From assembly GCF_003412465.1 (NCBI RefSeq), contig NZ_QTJV01000015.1, positions 92,175 to 156,174 of the forward strand: a DNA stretch of 64,000 nt. Reading direction: 5' to 3'. Source of the DNA: Chitinophaga silvisoli (GTDB lineage Bacteria; Bacteroidota; Bacteroidia; Chitinophagales; Chitinophagaceae). Position numbers and translations under genes: made by a program. Within the stretch, counting starts at the first letter, position 1; each line of letters starts with the position of its first letter. Positions 52,770 to 60,981 of the stretch are shown here, piece by piece. Below the pieces are notes generated by a model. It saw nothing but the letters and a program-made list of their open reading frames with translations. It was not told where the DNA came from and made no database searches.

Positions 52770-54848
52770 ATGAATACTCCGCTGTATGACCGTGATCTGA
52801 GCTGGTTGTCATTTAATTACAGAGTGCTGAGCATGGCCAAAGATCCTGCGGTGCCGCTATATGAGCGAATCCGTTTTTTGTCCATCTTCTCCTCCAACTT
52901 AGATGAATTCTTTCGTGTGCGTATGCCCGCTGTCATGGCAGTGAATAAACTGGTGCGCGACAATCCCGGTGTAGCGGGCGAAGAAACCCTCTCTACCGAT
53001 ACGCTCCCCATTATTCAACAGGAGATCAACAGGCAGCTGGGAGAATTTGGTGCTACCCTTACCCAACAACTCCTGCCTGCATTAAGAGATAACAGAATAG
53101 ATCTTTACTATAACCAGGAAATCCTGCCTGCCCATCTGGGTCCTATGCGGGAGTACTTCCAGACGAAGATCCAGGGTTTTCTGCAACCTTTCTGGCTGGA
53201 TCAGAAGAAACCTAAGGATGCATTCCTCGAAAATAACCAGCTTTACCTGGTTGTCTCCCTTTCTCCTGACAATGAACCAGATCGCCTGCAATATGCAGTG
53301 GTCAATATTCCCAGCAGTGAGCTGCCCCGTTTCTTTGAGCTCCCGCAGATTCAGGATGTAAGTTATATCGTGATGCTGGACGACATCATCAGGGAAAACG
53401 TAGGCTGGCTGTTCCCGGGATATACTGTGAATGGCTGCTATAGTATCAAGATTACCCGCGATGCGGAAACTGATATGAACGAGCTGGCCAGCGATATCCT
53501 GGACCAGGTAGAAACTATGATTGCCAAAAGAGAACTGGGGATCCCTACCCGCTTCCTTTACGATAGTAGCATGCCATTGGCCCTGAGACAACTCTTAGGT
53601 ACTTACTTCAATATCCTGGCACAGGAAATGGTGCCGGGGGGCCGGTATCACAACCTGAAAGATCTGGCAGACCTGCCCATGCCTGTTAAGTCTCCGCTGT
53701 TTACATATCCTAAGCAGCCATCGGCTCACCTGCCGCAGCTGGATAAGGTACCGCATCTGCTGGAAGAGATCTTACAAAGGGATATCATTCTCCATCCGCC
53801 CTATCAGCGATATGAGTACATTCTCCGTTTCTTCAACGAAGCAGCTACAGATCCCACAGTCAAAGAAATCTACATCACGCTATATCGCATAGCCGCCAGT
53901 TCACAGATCGCCAATGCCCTCATCAGCGCTGCCCGCAATGGCAAGCAGGTGACGGTATTCGTAGAACTGAAAGCACGGTTCGATGAAGCTAATAATATTC
54001 GCTGGGCCAAGAAAATGAAGGCAGCAGGTGTAAAAATCATCTATAGCATTCCTGGTCTGAAAGTACATGCCAAGATCGCCCTGGTAAAGCGTAAACGTGG
54101 CTATCAATGGGATTATGCGGGATTGATGGCGACCGGCAATTTCAATGAAAGCACGGCCCGTTTCTATACAGATCATGTATTGCTTACTGCGCATCCCGGC
54201 ATCACCCAGGAACTGGAACTGCTGTTCCTGTACCTGCAGGCCCGCCAGCAACCTGATAAATACCGCTACCTGAAATTTAATCACCTGCTGGTAGCCCAGT
54301 TTAACCTGAAGACCCGTTTCTCCGAACTCATAGACAGGGAGATCGCCAATAAGAAAGCAGGCAAGCCGGCACATATCATCATCAAGCTGAATAACCTGCA
54401 GGAGAAGGATATGATTGCCAAACTGTACGAGGCCAGTGAAGCAGGCGTACAGGTAGACCTCATCGCCCGTAGCATTTGCTGCCTGCAACCCAATCAGCCG
54501 GAAAGCAGCAATATTAATGTAAGAAGAATTGTGGACCGCTACCTGGAACACGCCAGGGTATTCATCTTCCATAACAACGGAGCGGAAGAGGTATATATGG
54601 GATCTGCTGACTGGATGAACCGGAATATTCACAGGCGTATAGAAGTGTGCTTCCCGGTATATGCAAAGGAACTGGCAGCACAGCTGAAAGAGATCATTCA
54701 CCTTCAGCTGGCAGACAATACCAATGCAGCGATGCTGGATGCACAGTTACATAACATACCTTTACATCCTGAAAAAGGTGCGCCCGCTGTCAATGCCCAA
54801 ATGGGAATCTATCAATACATTCAATCACTGGAACATGAAAGTATTTAG
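52770..54848 (+). CDS. ppk1: polyphosphate kinase 1
   Basis: 692 residues, standard length. N-terminal 'LYDRDLSWLSFNYRVLSMA' and 'FLSIFSSNLDEFFRVRMPA' are the PPK1 start; 'VELKARFDEANNIRWAKKM' and 'GLKVHAKIALVKR' carry the catalytic His433 (compare His435 of the E. coli enzyme), and a second phospholipase-D-like half follows ('DWMNRNIHRRIEVCFPV'). It makes polyphosphate from ATP at the inner membrane. It overlaps the next gene by 14 bp. Confidence 0.96.
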   Translation: MNTPLYDRDLSWLSFNYRVLSMAKDPAVPLYERIRFLSIFSSNLDEFFRVRMPAVMAVNKLVRDNPGVAGEETLSTDTLPIIQQEINRQLGEFGATLTQQLLPALRDNRIDLYYNQEILPAHLGPMREYFQTKIQGFLQPFWLDQKKPKDAFLENNQLYLVVSLSPDNEPDRLQYAVVNIPSSELPRFFELPQIQDVSYIVMLDDIIRENVGWLFPGYTVNGCYSIKITRDAETDMNELASDILDQVETMIAKRELGIPTRFLYDSSMPLALRQLLGTYFNILAQEMVPGGRYHNLKDLADLPMPVKSPLFTYPKQPSAHLPQLDKVPHLLEEILQRDIILHPPYQRYEYILRFFNEAATDPTVKEIYITLYRIAASSQIANALISAARNGKQVTVFVELKARFDEANNIRWAKKMKAAGVKIIYSIPGLKVHAKIALVKRKRGYQWDYAGLMATGNFNESTARFYTDHVLLTAHPGITQELELLFLYLQARQQPDKYRYLKFNHLLVAQFNLKTRFSELIDREIANKKAGKPAHIIIKLNNLQEKDMIAKLYEASEAGVQVDLIARSICCLQPNQPESSNINVRRIVDRYLEHARVFIFHNNGAEEVYMGSADWMNRNIHRRIEVCFPVYAKELAAQLKEIIHLQLADNTNAAMLDAQLHNIPLHPEKGAPAVNAQMGIYQYIQSLEHESI

Positions 54849-55350
54849 TCGCTTATTCATCGCATCATTATGCCTCTTTGCCACTGTTACCCTGCATGCA
54901 CAGGAAAAGCATGCCCTGGACCTGGAGCACATTTATAACCCGGCAGCCGATGCCGCTGCAGACCTGGCAGCTGCACAACGGCAGGCCGCTGCCGCCAAGA
55001 AGCATATATTGGTGCAGGTAGGTGGCAACTGGTGCATCTGGTGTAAGCGATTCTATAAATTCACGGAAGAAGACAGCACACTGAAAAGCCTGCTTGACAA
55101 GAACTTTATCGTCTACCATCTCAATTATAGCAAGGAGAACAAGAACCTGCCTATCCTGCAAAAGCTGGGTTATCCACAGCGCTTTGGCTTCCCGGTAATC
55201 GTGGTCCTGGACGCAAAAGGCAACCGGCTCCATACACAGGATACGGGATTACTGGAATCAGCAGATTCATATGATCAGAAGAAGATAGCCGCGTTATTGA
55301 AGCAATGGGGCCCGGATGCCCTTAATCCCGCTTACTACACCAATCAATAA
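54835..55350 (+). CDS. periplasmic thioredoxin-fold protein
   Basis: 171 residues from the ATG at 54835 ('MKVFSRLFIA'), which begins a clear signal peptide ending 'TLHAQE'; longer in-frame starts lie inside ppk1. The thioredoxin-like domain has 'GNWCIWCKRFYKFTEED' with the CxxC pair and the cis-Pro in 'FGFPVIVVL'. It may reduce disulfides or act as a chaperone in the envelope. Cotranscribed with ppk1 through a 14-bp overlap. Confidence 0.9.
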   Translation: MKVFSRLFIASLCLFATVTLHAQEKHALDLEHIYNPAADAAADLAAAQRQAAAAKKHILVQVGGNWCIWCKRFYKFTEEDSTLKSLLDKNFIVYHLNYSKENKNLPILQKLGYPQRFGFPVIVVLDAKGNRLHTQDTGLLESADSYDQKKIAALLKQWGPDALNPAYYTNQ

Positions 55351-55359
55351 CACCTCTTT

Positions 55360-55833
55360 ATGTCTCAATTCCAGCGTTTAGTACAACAGCGATGGAAGTT
55401 TTCCCTTTTTTTGTTGTATAAATTACCGGCGGCCTGGCTGGCAGGGGTAAGGGTACAACAATTAAGCCCTGCTGTTTGTATCACTTCCGTACCTTTCAGG
55501 TGGCTGTCGCAAAATCCATTCAGGTCTACCTATTTTGCCTGCCTGGCAATGGCGGCTGAAATGAGTACTGGCTTACCTGCCATGTGGTTTACAGCGGATG
55601 CAGCCCCTGCGCGTGTATCCATGCTGGTAACCGGCATGCAGGCCAGCTTTTTGAAGAAAGCAACGGGAAGGACTTATTTTACATGTGAAGAACTGAATAG
55701 CATGCAGGCAGCAATAGCGCATGCCGTGGCTTCGGGGGAGCCTGTTACCATCACCGTCAATACTACTGGCAAAAGCCTCGATGGCACAGTAATTGCCACG
55801 TTCGCGATCACCTGGTCGTTTAAGAAACGCTGA
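55360..55833 (+). CDS. DUF4442 hotdog-fold protein
   Basis: 157 residues. 'LYKLPAAWLAGVRVQQLSP' and 'NPFRSTYFACLAMAAEMSTG' match the DUF4442 family, a hotdog-fold group related to acyl-CoA thioesterases; no catalytic pair is obvious. It starts 9 bp past the thioredoxin-like gene and ends 15 bp before the nuclease gene, so it belongs to the ppk1 operon. Function unknown. Confidence 0.8.
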   Translation: MSQFQRLVQQRWKFSLFLLYKLPAAWLAGVRVQQLSPAVCITSVPFRWLSQNPFRSTYFACLAMAAEMSTGLPAMWFTADAAPARVSMLVTGMQASFLKKATGRTYFTCEELNSMQAAIAHAVASGEPVTITVNTTGKSLDGTVIATFAITWSFKKR

Positions 55834-55848
55834 TAAAACTCAATCATT

Positions 55849-57255
55849 ATGAAGATAGCCTTTCATGGGGCGGCAAGAACCGTAACTGGTTCGAAACACC
55901 TGATTACACTAAAGAATGGGAAAAAAATCTTATTGGATTGCGGCATGTTCCAGGGGATGGGCAAGGACACAGATGCAATGAACTTTGACCTTGGATTTGA
56001 TCCCACCACCGTCACCATGATGGTATTATCCCACGCACATATTGATCATACCGGCCTGATACCGCTACTGGTAAAAAGAGGCTTCAAAGGACATATTTAT
56101 TGTACCCCGGCTACATTTGACCTGACCCAGATCCTGCTGATGGACTCTGCCCGTATCCAGGAAGAGGATGTGAGGTTCACCAATAAGAAACGCCGGAAGG
56201 TAGGATTGCCACAGGAAGAGCCCCTGTATACAGTGGATGATGCGAAAAAAAGCATCGCCTCTTTCAAAAAAGTAAAAACCTATAAGCAATGGCACAGGAT
56301 AGATGATGATGTAGAAGTAATGTTTACCGATGCCGGCCATATCATAGGCAGTGCAGCGGTCACCCTTCGGATCATAGAAGGAGGGAAGCCTACGGTGATC
56401 ACCTTCAGTGGGGATATCGGCAGGTACAATGATGCGATCCTGAAATCGCCGGATACGTTCCCCCAGGCAGATTATATTCTCATGGAATCAACCTATGGCA
56501 GTAGCCTGCATGCAGAGGCCGCACCCAGTATCGACGTGTTGCTGAGGTATATTCATGATACCTGTAAGGTAAAAAAAGGGAAACTGATCATCCCTGCATT
56601 CAGCGTAGGCCGTACCCAGGAGCTGCTGTATGCCCTGAATAAGGCGCAGCTGGATGGCAAGTTGCCTAAGGTGGATATTTTCGTGGATAGTCCCCTGTCA
56701 ATGGAAGCTACGGAGGTAGTGACCAGTCACCCGGAATTGTTTAATAAGGCGGTAGCAAAGCTGTTGCAGATAGATGATGACGTATTTGACTTCCCTGGCT
56801 TACACTTTATAGAGTCAGTAGACGAATCGAAGAATCTGAACTTCCGCCAGGAGCCCTGTGTGATTATTTCTGCCTCCGGGATGGCGGAGGCCGGAAGGGT
56901 AAAGCATCATATTGCGAATAATATTAATAATAGTAAGAATACCATCCTGATGGTGGGGTATTGTGAACCGCAGTCATTGGGGGGCCGGCTGATGAGGGGA
57001 GCGAAGGAGGTCTCTATCTACGGTACCCGCTACGAGGTGAGGGCAGAGGTAGGAAGTATCCGGTCTATGAGTGCTCATGGAGATTATGAGGACCTAAGCC
57101 AGTGGTTGTCCTGCCAGGATCCGAGGGAGGTGAAAAAGTTGTTTTTGGTGCATGGGGAGTACGAGGTGCAGACGATTTTCAGGGATTGGTTATTGAAAAA
57201 AGGATTTGGGGATATAGAGATCCCGGACAGGCATACGGAGGTAGGGCTGGGTTAG
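55849..57255 (+). CDS. beta-CASP metallo-beta-lactamase-fold ribonuclease-like protein
   Basis: 468 residues. The metal motif 'SHAHIDHTG' (61-69) with His62, His64, Asp66 and His67, 'DAGHIIGSA', 'FSGDIGRYN', and the beta-CASP insertion with 'LIIPAFSVGRTQELLYALNK' are typical of CPSF/RNase J-like nucleases. The C-terminal 'SAHGDYEDLSQWL' and 'FLVHGE' are the RMMBL region. It probably processes or degrades RNA in the cytosol. Last gene of the ppk1 run; the 11-bp tandem repeat begins 35 bases after its stop. Confidence 0.93.
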   Translation: MKIAFHGAARTVTGSKHLITLKNGKKILLDCGMFQGMGKDTDAMNFDLGFDPTTVTMMVLSHAHIDHTGLIPLLVKRGFKGHIYCTPATFDLTQILLMDSARIQEEDVRFTNKKRRKVGLPQEEPLYTVDDAKKSIASFKKVKTYKQWHRIDDDVEVMFTDAGHIIGSAAVTLRIIEGGKPTVITFSGDIGRYNDAILKSPDTFPQADYILMESTYGSSLHAEAAPSIDVLLRYIHDTCKVKKGKLIIPAFSVGRTQELLYALNKAQLDGKLPKVDIFVDSPLSMEATEVVTSHPELFNKAVAKLLQIDDDVFDFPGLHFIESVDESKNLNFRQEPCVIISASGMAEAGRVKHHIANNINNSKNTILMVGYCEPQSLGGRLMRGAKEVSIYGTRYEVRAEVGSIRSMSAHGDYEDLSQWLSCQDPREVKKLFLVHGEYEVQTIFRDWLLKKGFGDIEIPDRHTEVGLG

Positions 57256-57290
57256 GGGTTAAGCCCATCTGGTTTTCAAGGCTTGTCTTC

Positions 57291-57422
57291 GACGTTTGTT
57301 CGACGCTTCTTCGATGTTTCTTCGACGCTTCTTCGATGCTTCTTCGATGCTTCTTCGATGCTTCTTCGATGCTTCTTCGATGCTTCTTCGATGCTTCTTC
57401 GATGCTTCTTCGACGCTTCTTC
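57291..57422. repeat. 11-bp tandem repeat (minisatellite), 12 units
   Basis: Twelve consecutive units of 11 bases; seven (57335-57411) read exactly gatgcttcttc, the outer ones are variants (gacgcttcttc, gatgtttcttc, gacgtttgttc). The array is open in more than one frame in both directions but has no start or gene context, so it is non-coding. An 11-bp perfect inverted repeat, 'ataaggtcacc' (57429-57439) and 'ggtgaccttat' (57472-57482), follows. Confidence 0.95.
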
Positions 57423-57510
57423 GACACGATAAGGTCACCTCAATATCCCGGCGATAATGAAGTGCCCTTTTGGTGACCTTATAGTGAGCTTATAATGAAC
57501 TTATTATCTA

Positions 57511-57557
57511 AAAGAAAGAGCGCAGTTTCGCTATATGCAAAACTGCGCTCTTTCTTT
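57511..57557. terminator. bidirectional terminator of the aminopeptidase gene
   Basis: An 18-bp perfect stem (57511-57528 with 57540-57557) and 11-base loop with A/T-rich ends, 16 bases past the stop of the leftward M1 gene. Confidence 0.88.
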
Positions 57558-57572
57558 ATAAGAACTTGTTTT

Positions 57573-60104
57573 TTAATCTTTTAGCTCAGTGATCACCTTT
57601 TTAATGTAATCATACTGCTTCATCAGGTCTGCTTTTTTATCAGCAGGGGCGATAGTTGCTTTATCCAGTTTTCTCTTGGCTACCGGTTGCAGCATATTCA
57701 CCATGTAATTGGTTACCATCTTGTTATTGAAGGCTTTGGTCATATCCTTGATCTGGCCGATGCCTTTGATCACGATATCTGCGTTATCCACATTTGCCAG
57801 GATGGTGATATACTGGATCGCATCTTCTACTTTCTCCTGGCCGCTGGCCTCATCGAAGGTCTTGGCAAAGAAAGCAACATCGTCTTCATTCCCTTTCCTG
57901 GCATATACGCTGGCAATTGCGTTGCGCAGGGCACCTCTGGAAGACGCTTCCATTTGCTTAGCCAGATTATAGGCCTTATCAACATCCAGGGAAGCGAGGC
58001 CGGTCAGTGCTGCACCGGCAGCAGCATAAGACTGGTCTTTGGTAGCTGCTTCGAACAGGGAGCTATATTGTGCATCTTTCAGGCTGCCCAGTTGTTTAAG
58101 GGCTGCTGCGCGTACGAGGGCATTTTTATCGTCTTTGGCCAGCTGCTGTAATATAGGGAGGGCGGCAGACTTTACGTCATCATTGCTCAGGCTCAGGCCT
58201 TTTATAGCCAGGGAACGGATACCATAGAACTTATCTTTCAGGGCAGCGATTACCACCTTGCGGGCAGCAGGATTTGCCTGTTCTTTCAGACATGCTTCCA
58301 GGGCTTCGCGGCGATCCAGGTAGGTAGGAGCGTTGCTGAACTGGAAGATGTAGGTGTTCAGGTCTCTCTGATCGTTGATGTCAGCCAGCAGTACCTTGTC
58401 CGCATCTACATTCACCAGGTCTGGTTTGCTGGTATATGGGAAGGTGAAGGAAGACGTTTTATCGGTTATGGTTACCAGGTGTCTTACTTTCTTCCCTCCT
58501 GCGTAAACATCAATAGCTATTGGCAGCTGGAAGATCTTGCCGGATTCCTGTGTCTGGTTGATATTGACAGTCACTGTTTTAGCGGCATCATTGTAATTGT
58601 AGCTCACATCCAGTTTAGGGAAGCCATCACCAAAGTACCATTGGTTGAAGAACCAGTTCAGGTCCTCACCGGTTACTTCTTCAAAAGCCAGGCGAAGCTG
58701 GTGGGCTTCAGCAGGTTTGAAGGCATTGGTCTTCAGGTAGAGGTTCAGGGACTTAAAGAAAGCGCTGTCACCTACTACGTTGCGGAGCATGTGGAGGATG
58801 CGGCCACCTTTCTGATAGCTTATCGCATCGAACATGTCTTCCTTGTCATGGTAGTGGAAACGAACCAGGTCACGGTCGCCGGCATATTGGGCGAACTGTT
58901 TGTAGCTTTCGCCGGCTTCCAGGGAGTGGGCATCAGCTTCGTCTTTACCATATTTATGTTCCAGCCACAGGTATTCGCTATAGTCAGCAAAAGACTCGTT
59001 CAGGGTCAGGTTGCTCCAGGATTCAGCAGTTACCAGGTCCCCAAACCAGTGGTGAAAGAGTTCATGGGCGATAACAGACTCGTTATAGTTGTTGTTATCC
59101 AGCAGTTCCCTGTCAGTTTTTTGCACGAAATCACCATGCAGGGTGGCAGTGGTATTTTCCATAGCACCGGATACATAGTCTCTTACTACGATCTGGGAGT
59201 ACTTAGGCCATGCATATTCATAGCCCAGTATATCGGAGTAGAAGGTGAGCATTTCGGGGGTATTACCGAAAATGGCTTTGGCATATGGTTCATATGCTTT
59301 TTCCACATAGTAGCTCACCTCGCGGCCACGCCATTGTTCCTTTACGATAGCAAAGTCACCTACAGCCATCATGAACAGGTAAGGGGAGTGGGGCAGGTCC
59401 ATTTTCCAGGTATCGGTACGGGTACCATCCGGGTTATTCTTTTGGTTAACCAGCTTACCGTTGGAGAGGGTTACGTATTTCTTATCGACAGTCATGCTGA
59501 TCTCCTCAGTACATTTCTGTGCGGTCTTGTCAATAGTAGGGAACCATACAGAGTTGGATTCGGTTTCACCCTGTGTCCAGATCTGGATAGGTTTATTTTT
59601 GTCGGTGCCATCCGGGTTGATGAAATAGAGTCCTTTGGCATCGGTGATAGCTGCGCTGCCGGTAGCTGCAATTTCTTCAGGTCTGGCTACGTAGTCAATG
59701 TACACGGTATAGGACTCAGTACGGCTATATACCTTGTCCAGTTGGATATGCAGCTGGGTGCTGTCATAGGTATATTTCAGTGCTACGTTTTTGCCGCCTT
59801 TTACGAGTGCAACCGTTTTGATATCCATGCCTTTGGCATCGAGGGTCAGGGAGTCGGTAGCATAAAAGTGCGGCTTGAGGGTCAACCAGGCCTTACCATA
59901 CAGATATCTTTTGGCGTAATCAAAGCGGACATCCAGTTTAGTGTGGGAGAGATCGTTCACTCTTGTTGCGGTGGCCCTGTAGATCTTCAGGAGAGGATCA
60001 TTGGCGTTGTCTGGTTGCTGTGCATAAGCGGGGGAATAACACATGCTTCCAGTCAGACATACTACCAGCAGGCCTTTTAGTGCTTGCTTTAAACATTTAG
60101 ACAT
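57573..60104 (-). CDS. M1 family aminopeptidase
   Basis: 843 residues. A signal peptide ends 'SPAYAQQ' (about 29). The exopeptidase motif 'SGAMENTTATL' and the zinc site 'VIAHELFHHWFGDL' (His near 347 and 351) with the downstream Glu in 'NESFADYSEYLW' define the family; HEAT-like repeats fill the C-terminal 270 residues ('AALPILQQLAKDDKNALVRA'). It should trim N-terminal residues from peptides in the periplasm. Monocistronic. Confidence 0.95.
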   Translation of the reverse strand: MSKCLKQALKGLLVVCLTGSMCYSPAYAQQPDNANDPLLKIYRATATRVNDLSHTKLDVRFDYAKRYLYGKAWLTLKPHFYATDSLTLDAKGMDIKTVALVKGGKNVALKYTYDSTQLHIQLDKVYSRTESYTVYIDYVARPEEIAATGSAAITDAKGLYFINPDGTDKNKPIQIWTQGETESNSVWFPTIDKTAQKCTEEISMTVDKKYVTLSNGKLVNQKNNPDGTRTDTWKMDLPHSPYLFMMAVGDFAIVKEQWRGREVSYYVEKAYEPYAKAIFGNTPEMLTFYSDILGYEYAWPKYSQIVVRDYVSGAMENTTATLHGDFVQKTDRELLDNNNYNESVIAHELFHHWFGDLVTAESWSNLTLNESFADYSEYLWLEHKYGKDEADAHSLEAGESYKQFAQYAGDRDLVRFHYHDKEDMFDAISYQKGGRILHMLRNVVGDSAFFKSLNLYLKTNAFKPAEAHQLRLAFEEVTGEDLNWFFNQWYFGDGFPKLDVSYNYNDAAKTVTVNINQTQESGKIFQLPIAIDVYAGGKKVRHLVTITDKTSSFTFPYTSKPDLVNVDADKVLLADINDQRDLNTYIFQFSNAPTYLDRREALEACLKEQANPAARKVVIAALKDKFYGIRSLAIKGLSLSNDDVKSAALPILQQLAKDDKNALVRAAALKQLGSLKDAQYSSLFEAATKDQSYAAAGAALTGLASLDVDKAYNLAKQMEASSRGALRNAIASVYARKGNEDDVAFFAKTFDEASGQEKVEDAIQYITILANVDNADIVIKGIGQIKDMTKAFNNKMVTNYMVNMLQPVAKRKLDKATIAPADKKADLMKQYDYIKKVITELKD

Positions 60105-60415
60105 TGTAAGAAATATATTTTGCCACGAATTAACGGCTATTCTTAGAAAAAAACAGGGCTTGGCTTGTTAATATTGGTATAAACAGGATAATTGGCGATT
60201 ATTCGGGATGTTGATTTTAGTTTCCCCCTACCGGGGTATTGCTGGCAAAAAGTTTCTTCCGCTTATTAGAAAAATCAGCATTACCTCCCTGCTACCCGGG
60301 CTAATTAAAACAAAATCTGCTTCCCTGTAGCCCCCGGCAGGAAAAAATGATTCTCGCTTGCTGCCGCGGGCCGATCTAAATGCCTATTTTTGTCTCAGTT
60401 CAGATAAATCAACTT
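60105..60415. other. divergent intergenic region
   Basis: 311 bases between the aminopeptidase and biotin-carrier genes. A -7-like TATTTTTG stands at 60385-60392, with a TTG 24 bases upstream, slightly too far; it would serve the rightward gene. No open frame or RNA gene was recognised. Confidence 0.5.
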
Positions 60416-60916
60416 ATGATCAAAGCAATCGTAAATGGCTCCACGTCATTTGCAATCAATACGGCACCTGAAGGTATTTCCTGCAATGGGCAGGCCGTAG
60501 AATGGTCTGGGCTGGAGTTGCCTGCTGGCAATTATAGTGTTATTTTGGATGGGCGGAGTTATACAGCTCAGGTCATCAGCATAGATAAAGACGCAAAAAA
60601 GGTAAAAGTCCTGATTGAGCAACAGGAATACGAAGTCGCGATCGGGGAGCCAATAGATCAGCTGCTGGCAGCCATGGGTATCAACCAGGGGGCTGGCCGT
60701 AAAATAAACGATATTAAGGCACCTATGCCCGGCCTGGTACTTAAGGTACTGGTCGCTCCGGGGCAGGCTATTAAGAAAGGCGATCCTGTATTGATACTGG
60801 AAGCCATGAAAATGGAGAATGTATTTAAAGCAACCGGGGACGCAATCGTAAAGGAAATCAAGGTCTCCGAGCGGACAGCAGTCGAAAAAGGAGAGATCCT
60901 CGTTATATTGGAATAG
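60416..60916 (+). CDS. biotin carboxyl carrier-like protein
   Basis: 166 residues from the ATG at 60416 ('MIKAIVNG'); a start 12 codons upstream would include the -7 element. The C-terminal biotinyl domain (about 95-166) has 'MPGLVLKVLVAPGQAIKKG' and the biotin attachment Lys132 in 'LEAMKMENVF'. The N-terminal half is a small beta domain seen in acyl-CoA carboxylase carrier proteins. No carboxylase or transcarboxylase gene adjoins it in the window, so its partner subunits lie elsewhere. Confidence 0.88.
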   Translation: MIKAIVNGSTSFAINTAPEGISCNGQAVEWSGLELPAGNYSVILDGRSYTAQVISIDKDAKKVKVLIEQQEYEVAIGEPIDQLLAAMGINQGAGRKINDIKAPMPGLVLKVLVAPGQAIKKGDPVLILEAMKMENVFKATGDAIVKEIKVSERTAVEKGEILVILE

Positions 60917-60981
60917 TATTTGTTTTCTAAGCAGGCGCGTGGGGTTTGATGAATACCCGTGCGGGTCTATATTATATTTCT

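Noticed and set aside
51423..54848. complete Pycsar defence locus
   Set aside because: Only the effector-like PycTM part is present; no pyrimidine cyclase gene is nearby, so a full system cannot be claimed.
57291..57422. possible CRISPR array
   Set aside because: The units are 11 bases and abut directly, with no spacers and no cas genes; it is a minisatellite.
58479..60080. 533-codon open frame on the plus strand opposite the M1 aminopeptidase
   Set aside because: It mirrors the aminopeptidase codons on the other strand, shows no domain and is explained by codon bias; the aminopeptidase has all family motifs.
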